This document shows, in pieces, positions 54,209 to 62,700 of a DNA stretch of 64,000 nucleotides (position 1 is the first letter of the stretch; each line of letters begins with the position of its first letter). The DNA lies in the NCBI GenBank assembly GCA_965198875.1, contig CBDAPU010000001.1, forward strand, positions 496,001-560,000, read 5' to 3'. This DNA comes from CBDAPU01 sp965198875. Lineage in GTDB: Bacteria > Pseudomonadota > Gammaproteobacteria > Eutrophobiales > Eutrophobiaceae. Under the pieces are notes generated by a model. That model was not told the DNA's origin. It saw nothing but the letters and a program-made list of their open reading frames with translations, and made no database searches. Both the position numbers and the translations under genes were made by a program.

Positions 54209-55450
54209 ATGCTCACTCCCGAAGGCGTCCTTTTCTTTTTTGTGTTGTTGCTACTGGCGGCGCTAATGGAACCGATCGCCAATCAGCATAAAATCCCCGT
54301 CAGTGTTGTGCTGGTTTTACTGGGGTTCATAGGCTCGGAGATCACCACAGGCGTCTTTGGTATTGATACCGGGATCCGCTGGGATAATTTCCAGTTGATC
54401 ATCTTTCATATTTTTATCCCCATCATTATTTTCTCCGCCGCACTGAAACTGAATATCCAGTCAATATGGCAAAACGCCATACCGATATTTTTTATCGCTT
54501 TCCCGTTTATGTGGATCTCAACGGCGATAACGGCGACGATACTGTACTTTGGCATAGGGCATGCCACGGGTTTTCCCTGGATGGTGGCGTTACTCACCGG
54601 CGCTTTATTGGCGGCGACCGCCCCCTCTGCAATCATCTCCGTATTAAAGAGACAGCCTGTCCCTGAGAAATTACTCATATTGCTAGATGGCGAAGGTCTG
54701 TTTAATGACGTGGGGGCGATAATATTATTCATGCTGTTGATCTCACTTACCCTGGCGGGCAGTGACAATATAGATCCCCAGACCATCGCCAGTAATTTTG
54801 GCATTGCACTGTTTGGCGGCGTTCTGGTTGGCCTCATTTCGGGTGCATTGGCCGGTTTATTCTTAAAGTTGTTGCCTGATCCCCATTTAAAGACGTTGAT
54901 CACCCTGTTATCGGCTTACGGGGTTTATATCATCGCCGATGATTTCCTGCATGTCTCCGCTGTCATTGCGGTATTAACCGCAGGGCTCGTTATAAGGCAA
55001 ACCGGAGAATGGTTTAATGTCAGCTCGGATTTCACCGACAGATTCTGGGGGTTTGCCGAACACATTACCGACTCCCTGATCTTTTTATTGGCGGGCGTCA
55101 CCATCACCCTGTCAATGTTCTCCAATCAGTGGAAAGCCATGTTGATCGGCATCGTTGCTGTTTTAATAGCAAGGGGCACGCTATTTTTTATGTTGATGCC
55201 TTTACTGGGTCTATTCTCGAGGGCATGTAAAATGCCGTTAAAACACCAGGCGGTATTAACCTGGGGCGGTGTGCGTGGCACGGTGACGCTCGCCCTTGCC
55301 CTGTCTTTGCCATTAGAGCTGGACGCCTGGTATACGGTGCAATCCATCGCCTACGGTGTGGTGATCTTCGCCCTCTTTATACAAACCACAACGATGGGGG
55401 CACTGATACGAAAACTGGATCTATCCTGGAAAAACCCACCAGTCATCTAG
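54209..55450 (+). CDS. CPA1-type cation:proton antiporter (NhaP-like)
   Basis: 413 aa with 12 hydrophobic segments. NhaP/CPA1 landmarks are GLFNDVGAI (Glu162, Asn166, Asp167) and WGGVRGTVTLALALSLP. The other core ion-binding motif, usually ATDP, reads ATAP here (Ala138), so one carboxylate is missing. Transport activity or ion choice may differ. It follows the metallophore cluster by 50 bases, with no evidence of a functional link. Confidence 0.88.
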   Translation: MLTPEGVLFFFVLLLLAALMEPIANQHKIPVSVVLVLLGFIGSEITTGVFGIDTGIRWDNFQLIIFHIFIPIIIFSAALKLNIQSIWQNAIPIFFIAFPFMWISTAITATILYFGIGHATGFPWMVALLTGALLAATAPSAIISVLKRQPVPEKLLILLDGEGLFNDVGAIILFMLLISLTLAGSDNIDPQTIASNFGIALFGGVLVGLISGALAGLFLKLLPDPHLKTLITLLSAYGVYIIADDFLHVSAVIAVLTAGLVIRQTGEWFNVSSDFTDRFWGFAEHITDSLIFLLAGVTITLSMFSNQWKAMLIGIVAVLIARGTLFFMLMPLLGLFSRACKMPLKHQAVLTWGGVRGTVTLALALSLPLELDAWYTVQSIAYGVVIFALFIQTTTMGALIRKLDLSWKNPPVI

Positions 55451-55685
55451 CCCATCCGCCAGCGCATGTCCACGGAATGTGCTTGACGTTATTCAGGCAT
55501 AACGATGACTGCCTCAACAGAGTAGCCATGCACCTGGCCTCCGCTCACAATGGCTTGATGATCTGCTTGAGGCGGGCGCATCGCTTCTCCTTCGCTCTCT
55601 TTATCTTCGCCAACGGCTTTTCAAGCAAAGGCACTTGGCAATGGCGAGCAAAGAAGGTGAGTAAAACCCCTGTTATGGACGAAGA

Positions 55686-55952
55686 CTAGCGGCGTTTTTT
55701 GCCTTTTCTACCCCGTGGCTCCTGGAAATTAACCCGAAGATACTTGCCGTTATACATCTTGCCGTTAAGACCATCGATTGCCGCCCTGGCCTCATGCCCT
55801 TCCATATCCACAAAGGCGAACCCCTTGCATTGGCCGGAGAACACGTCCGTTGCAATTTGTATGCCCCTCACCCTTCCATACTCTGAAAAGAGCTCGGTTA
55901 AGGCGGCTTCGGTTGTATCAGACGGCAGACTGCCTACGAACATTCTTTTCAA
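55686..55952 (-). CDS. RNA-binding protein with one RRM
   Basis: 88 aa, consisting of a single RRM: RNP2 MFVGSL (~4-9) and RNP1 KGFAFVDM (~42-49), then a basic tail (RGRKGKKRR). Small RRM proteins like this are common in Pseudomonadota and cyanobacteria, and some are cold-induced. Its neighbour cspA, on the same strand, fits a cold-response setting, but no direct link is shown. Start could also be the internal ATG giving MFVGSL. Confidence 0.9.
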   Translation of the reverse strand: MKRMFVGSLPSDTTEAALTELFSEYGRVRGIQIATDVFSGQCKGFAFVDMEGHEARAAIDGLNGKMYNGKYLRVNFQEPRGRKGKKRR

Positions 55953-56032
55953 GACGATACCTTCTCCCGAGTCTTGGGGGGTTTTAATAAATATGGATGC
56001 GCCCTATGCCAGGGGAGGCATAACGAAAAACG

Positions 56033-56236
56033 CTATGCTATCCTCACGTTGGCAGCCTGTAGACCTTTATCGCTTGTTTGTGTTTCAAAGGAAACACTCT
56101 GGCCTTCATTCAGCGTCTTAAAGCCTTCCGCCTGGATGGCGGAGAAATGCACAAAAACATCAGGGCTGCCGTCATCCGGCGTTATAAAGCCATAGCCCTT
56201 GGATTCATTAAACCACTTAACAGTACCTGTCGCCAT
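56033..56236 (-). CDS. cspA: Cold shock protein (CspA family)
   Basis: 67 aa, a typical CSD: GTVKWFNESKGYGFI with both RNA-binding motifs and DVFVHFSAI, then LNEGQSVSFE. Binds single-stranded nucleic acid and acts as an RNA chaperone. AGAGGTG precedes the ATG. Upstream lies nearly 500 bases without a gene, in line with the long leader often seen before csp genes. Confidence 0.95.
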   Translation of the reverse strand: MATGTVKWFNESKGYGFITPDDGSPDVFVHFSAIQAEGFKTLNEGQSVSFETQTSDKGLQAANVRIA

Positions 56237-56732
56237 GTATCACCTCTCATAATATAATGTATGTGTTTGTTGCAAATTCAAAAAGGTAATACAGGAAAAA
56301 CCGGGTGGAATTACTGAATTGACCAGAGAAATTGTGCAAACTCCCTATAGTCTGTACGAAAATAAACGAATTGGCAACACTTATAAGTCCCTCCAATGCA
56401 ACCACCCCAATGAAACCGCCATGCTATCGCTTTGCCGGGGACGCGGAAACCCAGGTGGGATTTTCTGCAAAACGCCTGTTTTTCGGCGACTCAACCCCTG
56501 TGCGGGGTGAGACATGTCTGTGTCAAGCGGTGGTCTGATCCGCTACTATTAGCGGGTATCAATGCTGCTTTCTCATCGGGCTGTCATTGATATCGGGTTT
56601 CGGGTATAAAATACGCCGTCATTTTGCTGTCGCAGCATTTACCTGCTCAGCACGTAAAACCCTTGCAGGCATAATGATACTTTGCGTTACCTGTCTCTTT
56701 AATGAGTAAATCGACAAAACAAAGAGCGCCTT
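56237..56732. other. Intergenic region between cspA and the dUTPase gene
   Basis: 496 bases between divergent genes. It should contain the cspA leader (minus strand) and the promoter of the plus-strand dUTPase gene. A TCAATG/CATTGA inverted repeat with a 20-base spacer is at 56559-56590. No RNA gene or protein was recognised. Confidence 0.5.
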
Positions 56733-57200
56733 ATGAGCAATCGGGAAATAACAGAAGCGGACATGTTAGAGCGTATATTTACGATGCAAACCGATCTCAA
56801 TAATTACGTCTTTAGAAAAAATAATATCAAATGCCCGTCCGGGGGCGTCTTAACCATGGAGGGCATATTCTCCGCTGTGAATAACGGCGCTCTCAAGGTC
56901 AATGAGTTGCCCAACGCCTGGCTGGCAAATTATGCAAGAGCGATGCGGGAAGAGGTGGCCGAGCTCGATGAGGCGTTGCTTTGGAAATGGTGGAGCCGGG
57001 ATGAGATCGATATGCAGAACATCAGAGTGGAACTTATCGATATACTGCATTTTCTTGTATCCGCCATGATCTGTGCGGGGCTGACGCCTGAAAAAGTCTA
57101 TGATATTTATCGTCAAAAACATGCGGTTAATCTCAGCAGGCAGGATAGGGGTTACAGCAAGGCGACAAAAACGGAAGATGACAATAAACACATCAGTTGA
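56733..57200 (+). CDS. Dimeric dUTPase-like all-alpha NTP pyrophosphatase
   Basis: 155 aa. All-alpha NTP-PPase fold: the metal-binding motif EEVAELDEALLW (~73-84) and the second acidic helix VELIDILHFLVSAM (~100-113), with LNNYVFRKN near the N-terminus. Hydrolyses dUTP or related nucleotides to the monophosphate. Not the trimeric Dut family. Confidence 0.85.
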   Translation: MSNREITEADMLERIFTMQTDLNNYVFRKNNIKCPSGGVLTMEGIFSAVNNGALKVNELPNAWLANYARAMREEVAELDEALLWKWWSRDEIDMQNIRVELIDILHFLVSAMICAGLTPEKVYDIYRQKHAVNLSRQDRGYSKATKTEDDNKHIS

Positions 57201-57327
57201 TTATTTCGAGTAAGGAAGAGCATGGGTGTTGTTGTTCACCGGAGTGAGAAAATCACGCCCTGAAAATAAAACTGGATAGCGGCCGGTTTGCCGGATTTCG
57301 CTGAAATACCTATGGCTGGATAATGAT

Positions 57328-58320
57328 ATGCAGAAAATGAATAATATTGCCAAACTCATCGGTATTGCCATCGGCATGTATGTTGTGTTGATCCTGACAG
57401 TGATGTTTTTCTGGGACGCTGAGCCGGATACTTTCAACGTCAGGGAAACCGCCCTTGCGAGACTTGACGGAGATGGTGAGCCGGTCACCGGATATATCAC
57501 CACCGCCACGCTGATTGAAGTCATGGATATTACCCTGGATAAACGGGGCGGCTATCTCAGCAACGATATCTTCCCCCCCGGCGTGTTGATGGATAACGTG
57601 CCGAACTGGGAGTTTGGTGTGATCACCCAGGTGCGGGACCTGGCGCGGGCGTTCAGAAATGATTTTAGTCGCTCACAGACGCAGTCAACGGAAGACCCGG
57701 ATCTCAGCATCGCCGATCCGCAGTTTCACTTTGATACGACATCATGGATTCTACCGGCCACTGAAAGTGAATACCGTAGCGGTGTGGCGGCGCTGGAAAA
57801 TTACAGTAAGCGTCTTGGTGATGCCAGGCAACAGGACGCCCAATTTTTCTCCCGTGCCGATAACCTGAAAGACTGGCTCGCCATTGTTGAGAAAAGACTG
57901 GGGAGTTTGTCTCAACGATTGAGCGCCAGCGTGGGGCAAACGCGTGTGAATACGGATCTGCAAGGCGATACCGCCGCCGTTCAGTCCACGGCAAAACCTG
58001 AAACCGTGGTTGTAAAAACACCCCGGCATGAAATTGACGATGTCTTCTATGAGGCGCGCGGGGCAACCTGGGCGTTGATCCATTTTCTCCGCGCTGTGGA
58101 GGTGGACTTTGAGCAGGTATTGATCAAGAAAAACGCCCTGGTCAGTCTACGGCAAATCATTCGTGAGCTGGAGGCGACCCAGGATCCGGTGTGGAGTCCG
58201 ATCATATTAAATGGCACAGGCTTTGGCCCCATGGCCAACCACTCTTTGGTGATGGCCTCTTATATCTCAAGGGCGAATGCGGCGGTTATCGATCTGGCGA
58301 ACCTGCTGGAGCAGGGTTGA
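57328..58320 (+). CDS. DUF2333 family protein
   Basis: 330 aa. One N-terminal membrane segment (~8-30, LIGIAIGMYVVLILTVMFF), then a periplasmic domain with the DUF2333 core features (DKRGGYLSNDIFPPG, MDNVPNWEFGVI, and the C-terminal MASYISRANAAVIDLANLL). Function unknown; conserved in Gammaproteobacteria. An internal stretch at ~205-235 is low complexity. Confidence 0.88.
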   Translation: MQKMNNIAKLIGIAIGMYVVLILTVMFFWDAEPDTFNVRETALARLDGDGEPVTGYITTATLIEVMDITLDKRGGYLSNDIFPPGVLMDNVPNWEFGVITQVRDLARAFRNDFSRSQTQSTEDPDLSIADPQFHFDTTSWILPATESEYRSGVAALENYSKRLGDARQQDAQFFSRADNLKDWLAIVEKRLGSLSQRLSASVGQTRVNTDLQGDTAAVQSTAKPETVVVKTPRHEIDDVFYEARGATWALIHFLRAVEVDFEQVLIKKNALVSLRQIIRELEATQDPVWSPIILNGTGFGPMANHSLVMASYISRANAAVIDLANLLEQG

Positions 58321-58348
58321 TGGCGTCATCTCACCCGCACCTTTCCTC

Positions 58349-58807
58349 ATGAACCCATCTGTCGGACAACATTTTTTTATCATAGCTTGCCTGTTGCTTG
58401 CGATAACGGCGGCTCATGCAGATGAGGCCCTATTCAAGAGCGGTGATCTGATCATCGAGACAAAAGAGAAGTCCCTGAGATATAAAATTGATGTTGCTGA
58501 TAACGAGCATTCAAGGAGCCGGGGGCTGATGCACAGACACACCCTGCCATCAGATCAGGGCATGTTACTGCTTTATAAGACGCCGAGACGGGTTAATATC
58601 TGGATGAGAAATACCTTCGTGCCGCTGGATATTATCTATATCAACGATAAAGGCGACATCGTTAAAATCATAGAAAACGCCGAGCCTCAATCAACCCGGT
58701 TGATGCCATCTGAAGGAGAGGTCAAAGCGGTTTTGGAGCTGAAGGCGGGACAGGTGCGCGCGCAGAGAATTGCAGTGGGCGATCCGATCCGTTATCAGCT
58801 ACATTAA
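58349..58807 (+). CDS. DUF192 family exported protein
   Basis: 152 aa from ATG 58349; the frame extends 5' into the DUF2333 gene but the signal peptide (FIIACLLLAITAAHA) supports this start. The DUF192 domain spans the rest: SRSRGLMHR, GMLLLYKTPRRVNIWMRNT, and PLDIIYINDKGDIV. Function unknown. Confidence 0.88.
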   Translation: MNPSVGQHFFIIACLLLAITAAHADEALFKSGDLIIETKEKSLRYKIDVADNEHSRSRGLMHRHTLPSDQGMLLLYKTPRRVNIWMRNTFVPLDIIYINDKGDIVKIIENAEPQSTRLMPSEGEVKAVLELKAGQVRAQRIAVGDPIRYQLH

Positions 58808-58856
58808 CCTGGCCCGGGTACGGCTGATACGCTGATAAGCGCTCTTAGCAGATCCC

Positions 58857-60014
58857 ATGATGAAGATCATTATTGCGCCGGATTCGTTCAAGGAAAATTT
58901 AACCTCTATGGAAGTCGCCAAGGCCATGGAAGTCGGTATTAAACGGGTCCTGCCTAAAGCGAGATGTATAAAAATACCGGTGGCCGACGGGGGTGAGGGG
59001 ACTGTCCAGGCTTTTATTGATGCAAGGGGTGGTCAATGGGTGGCCTGCCGGGTGAGAGGACCGATGGGCCGAACCATGAAAGCACGATACGGGCGCCTGG
59101 CCGATAAAAAAACTGCGGTAATAGAAATGGCGGCCGCATCGGGCCTGGCGCTGCTGACAGGCAAAAACAGAAATCCCCTGGAAACCACCACCTACGGCAC
59201 CGGGCAGTTGATGGTGCATGCCATGAACAGGGGCGCCAGGAAGATCATATTGGGCATTGGCGGCTCGGCCACCAATGATGGTGGCGTGGGCATGGCCCAA
59301 GCCCTGGGCGTTGTGTTCAGAGATGATAAGGGCCGTATCATTCGCCAAAACGGCAGCGGCGGCATGTTGGGTACAATCCGCTCTATCCACATTGATGGTG
59401 TGCATAAAAAATTAACCAGTACACCCATACTGGTTGCCTGTGATGTTGATAATCCATTTTGCGGCAAGCAAGGCGCAGCCTATGTGTTTGCCCCGCAGAA
59501 AGGGGCGAGCGCTTCTGTGGTCAAGCGCCTGGATCAGGGCTTAAAACACCTTGCCGCCATCATTGAACGTGACGTTGGTATTGATGTGAGCGACATACCG
59601 GGGGCGGGGGCAGCCGGTGGTCTGGGCGGCGGGCTTTTGGCGTTTACCAACTGCAAATTGAAAAGTGGTATCGACATCATCAGCAAGGCAACATCCATAG
59701 AGAGACAGATGAGATCGGCCGCACTGGTTCTAACCGGTGAAGGCCGTGTTGATTTCCAGACCGCCTTCGGCAAAACACCGGCAGGTATCGCCAGGCTGGC
59801 AAAGAAACAGGGCGTGCCGGTCATTGCTATCGGTGGCGGGATAGCTGATGATGTTGGCGAGCTCTTCTCCCATGGCATTCATGGTCTTGAGGCGGCGATT
59901 GCTCGTGATATGCCATTGTCAGAGGCGTTGACAAACTCCAGGGACTATATTGCCAATGCGGCAGAGCGGGTCATGCGGCTCATTCTGATCGGGCGCAACA
60001 TGAAAAAGACATAA
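58857..60014 (+). CDS. glxK: Glycerate kinase (GarK/GlxK family)
   Basis: 385 aa. Phosphorylates D-glycerate, usually to 2-phosphoglycerate. Family motifs are IIAPDSFKENLTS at the N-terminus, PVADGGEGTV, GIGGSATNDGGVG, ACDVDNPFCG, GAGAAGGLGGGL and LTGEGRVDFQTAFGK. Start is ATG 58857 or the next codon. avtA follows immediately, after one base. Confidence 0.93.
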   Translation: MMKIIIAPDSFKENLTSMEVAKAMEVGIKRVLPKARCIKIPVADGGEGTVQAFIDARGGQWVACRVRGPMGRTMKARYGRLADKKTAVIEMAAASGLALLTGKNRNPLETTTYGTGQLMVHAMNRGARKIILGIGGSATNDGGVGMAQALGVVFRDDKGRIIRQNGSGGMLGTIRSIHIDGVHKKLTSTPILVACDVDNPFCGKQGAAYVFAPQKGASASVVKRLDQGLKHLAAIIERDVGIDVSDIPGAGAAGGLGGGLLAFTNCKLKSGIDIISKATSIERQMRSAALVLTGEGRVDFQTAFGKTPAGIARLAKKQGVPVIAIGGGIADDVGELFSHGIHGLEAAIARDMPLSEALTNSRDYIANAAERVMRLILIGRNMKKT

Positions 60015-60015
60015 C

Positions 60016-61281
60016 ATGATGTTATCGAAGTTCGCACAACGTTTTTCCAAACAGTCCGGTATCGTCCTGCTGATGGATGACCTGGCCGACGCCCTGGCTG
60101 GTGGGGAAGATATGTTCATGCTCGGAGGTGGCAATCCCGCCCATATTCCTGAAGTGCAATCTTTTTTTCAGGACAGGATCCAGCGGCTCCTTAATAACCC
60201 GGCAGAGTTTGCCCATGTTATCGGTGATTATGATCCACCCCAGGGCGATAAGGTCTTTTTAACGGCGCTGGCGGATCTGTTAAATCGCAAATACGGATGG
60301 GAGGTGGGCTCAGGCAACATCGCCCTGACTTCGGGCAGCCAGTCGGCGTTTTTTATGTTGTTTAACATGTATGCCGGTGAATATGAAGATGGCGGCAGAA
60401 AAAAAATCCTGTTGCCGCTGGCCCCGGAGTATATCGGTTACGGGGATGTGGGATTGCTCCCCGACATGTTCATCGCATACAGACCCACCATAGAAAAACT
60501 CGGTGATCACACCTTTAAGTATCATGTGGATTTTGAAAACCTGATCGTGGATAAATCAGTGGGCGCAATCTGTGTGTCAAGACCGACAAATCCCACCGGG
60601 AATGTATTGACCGATGAAGAAGTATCAAAACTCATCACATTGGCGTCCCATCACCATGTGCCGTTGATCCTGGACAGCGCCTACGGCATGCCGTTTCCAG
60701 GCATTATATTCACTGAAGCTGACTTGATGTGGAATGAAAACATCATCCTCAGCATGAGTTTATCTAAACTGGGTCTGCCCGGCACGCGCACGGGGATCAT
60801 CATCGCACAGGAGAAGGTGATTAAAACCATCAGCAATATAAACGGGATCATCAATCTCGCCCCGGGCAGTATCGGCCCGGCATTGGCGCTTGATCTGATA
60901 AAGTCAGATGAGGTAACACACATTAGCCGGACAATCATAAAACCCTACTATGCAAGAAAGGCAAAACGTGCCCTGGCGTTATTGCATGAGCGGTTATCGG
61001 GGGTGGATTATTATATACACAGGGCCGAAGGGGCGATTTTTCTCTGGCTCTGGTTTCCGCACCTATCGATAACATGCGAAGAGCTGTATCATCGCCTGAA
61101 GCGAAGGGGCGTTTTAATTATACCCGGCCACTATTTCTTTCCCGGGCTGGAAGACGATGACTGGCGGCACAAGCATGAATGTATCCGTATAACCTACTCC
61201 ATGGATGATGACATCGTCAGCGCCGGGATAAACATCATCGCCGATGAAGTAAAACAACATCAAACTGCCAGGATGAGATGA
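60016..61281 (+). CDS. avtA: Valine--pyruvate aminotransferase
   Basis: 421 aa; closely parallels E. coli AvtA: LGGGNPA, SGSQSAFFMLFNMYAG, LLPLAPEYIGYGDVG, SRPTNPTGNV, PLP Lys in MSLSKLGLPGTR, and the C-terminal GHYFFPGL. PLP fold-type I enzyme exchanging amino groups between valine and pyruvate. Either of two adjacent ATGs can be the start. Confidence 0.95.
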   Translation: MMLSKFAQRFSKQSGIVLLMDDLADALAGGEDMFMLGGGNPAHIPEVQSFFQDRIQRLLNNPAEFAHVIGDYDPPQGDKVFLTALADLLNRKYGWEVGSGNIALTSGSQSAFFMLFNMYAGEYEDGGRKKILLPLAPEYIGYGDVGLLPDMFIAYRPTIEKLGDHTFKYHVDFENLIVDKSVGAICVSRPTNPTGNVLTDEEVSKLITLASHHHVPLILDSAYGMPFPGIIFTEADLMWNENIILSMSLSKLGLPGTRTGIIIAQEKVIKTISNINGIINLAPGSIGPALALDLIKSDEVTHISRTIIKPYYARKAKRALALLHERLSGVDYYIHRAEGAIFLWLWFPHLSITCEELYHRLKRRGVLIIPGHYFFPGLEDDDWRHKHECIRITYSMDDDIVSAGINIIADEVKQHQTARMR

Positions 61282-61321
61282 GCGGCATTAGCAGGTTGCC
61301 CGCCAGCGGATCAATGACGAT

Positions 61322-62311
61322 CTAGTTCGGCGCCAGCATCTTAACCAGAGATGAGATGAATTTTTCCATAAGCGGTTTTTTTCTGACGAAGGTGATTTCA
61401 TAAATATCGGCGAAGTCCACCGCCTCCGCCAGATAATCATCACTGGTTTGCAGGGCGTCTACCAGGCCGAAATCCAATGCTCTTCTCCCATACCAGTGCT
61501 CACCGGTCGCTATTTTCTCAATGTCTACCCGTTCACGATGTTGCTTGACGAATTCTTTGAAAAGCTGGTGGGTCTCTTCTAGCTCGGATTTTAATTTCGC
61601 CCTCTCCTCATCGGTGTTCTCACCAAATAGCGATAAAGTGCGTTTGTGTTTGCCGGCGGATATTTGCTCAAAGTCGATGTCGTGCCGCTTCAGCAATCTG
61701 TGGAAATTGGGGATCTGGGCCAGCACGCCGATTGAGCCGATAACGGCAAACGGCGCAGCAATGATATGATCGGCCACACAGGCCATCATATAACCACCAC
61801 TGGCGGCCACCTCATCAACGGCGACGGTTAGCTTGATTTTTTTATTTTTAACCCGGATGAGTTGTGCGGCGGCCAGACCATAACCATGAACCGTGCCGCC
61901 GCCACTTTCCAGGATCACGACAACCTCATCTTCCGTTGTCGCCGTGGTCAGCACAGCGGAGATCTCCTCCCGTAACGAGCTGACCTCACTTGCCCGGATA
62001 TCGCCTTTGAAATGGATGACGAAGATCCGCCGTCTGTCTTTATCTTCGGCTTTGCTCTGCGCCTTGTGTCTGCTCTCGATCTCCTTGACGGATTGATTAA
62101 AGGCCTTCTTTGGCAGTATGGCCGATTGCAACATCAGTTGCATGTGTTCAAACTTTTGATTGATGTTTTTCACTTCCAGATGCTCATCGGCGCCTGCCCG
62201 GGCACGCGCCACGAGCATGGCCACGATAAAGGCCAGGGCCAGAAAGATGATAACAACCGTGGCGAACCGGGCCAGGAACATCCCGTATTCAGTAAGAAAA
62301 TTAACCCACAT
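61322..62311 (-). CDS. sohB: Inner membrane peptidase SohB (S49)
   Basis: 329 aa. N-terminal membrane anchor (~10-34), a SohB-type coiled N-domain (~45-90), and the S49 protease domain (~95-300) with the catalytic Ser in AASGGYMMACV and the Lys in the AGKHKRTLSLFG region. Probably a periplasmic-facing peptidase related to signal-peptide degradation. Convergent with avtA. Confidence 0.92.
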   Translation of the reverse strand: MWVNFLTEYGMFLARFATVVIIFLALAFIVAMLVARARAGADEHLEVKNINQKFEHMQLMLQSAILPKKAFNQSVKEIESRHKAQSKAEDKDRRRIFVIHFKGDIRASEVSSLREEISAVLTTATTEDEVVVILESGGGTVHGYGLAAAQLIRVKNKKIKLTVAVDEVAASGGYMMACVADHIIAAPFAVIGSIGVLAQIPNFHRLLKRHDIDFEQISAGKHKRTLSLFGENTDEERAKLKSELEETHQLFKEFVKQHRERVDIEKIATGEHWYGRRALDFGLVDALQTSDDYLAEAVDFADIYEITFVRKKPLMEKFISSLVKMLAPN

Positions 62312-62700
62312 AGAAATATATCTCTCCCAGAGTTAGCGTTATGTTTCGTCTTATCCGTGCATGATAGCCGCAACCGGGCTCTTTTCTAGCGCCGTGCCCG
62401 GCACGTTCATGACTACACAATACGTTGCAGCAATGGATTGTGTTGATTATGCCGAAAACAAGCCGACATGTCCTTGTAAAACCGCTCACTTGATGAGGAT
62501 GACCTGAAATCAGAATAGCGGATCATAGGGCCATGTTAGCATCACGCTTAAAAGCAAGGGCGTGTTTCTTTTCAAGTGACCGTGAAAAAATAAACGGCCC
62601 TGATCCACGTTAAGCAAAAAACCATGCCGATCACTTCTGTAGTATTGGAGGGTTATTCGCTGTACTATCCTTCGGCTTGCCGCGCAAAACGCCATATTAG
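62312..62700. other. Intergenic region between sohB and an ABC exporter gene
   Basis: 389 bases between divergent genes. A search by eye finds no RNA gene or protein; it should hold both promoters. The ABC gene starts immediately after a TAG with no clear Shine-Dalgarno sequence. Confidence 0.4.
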
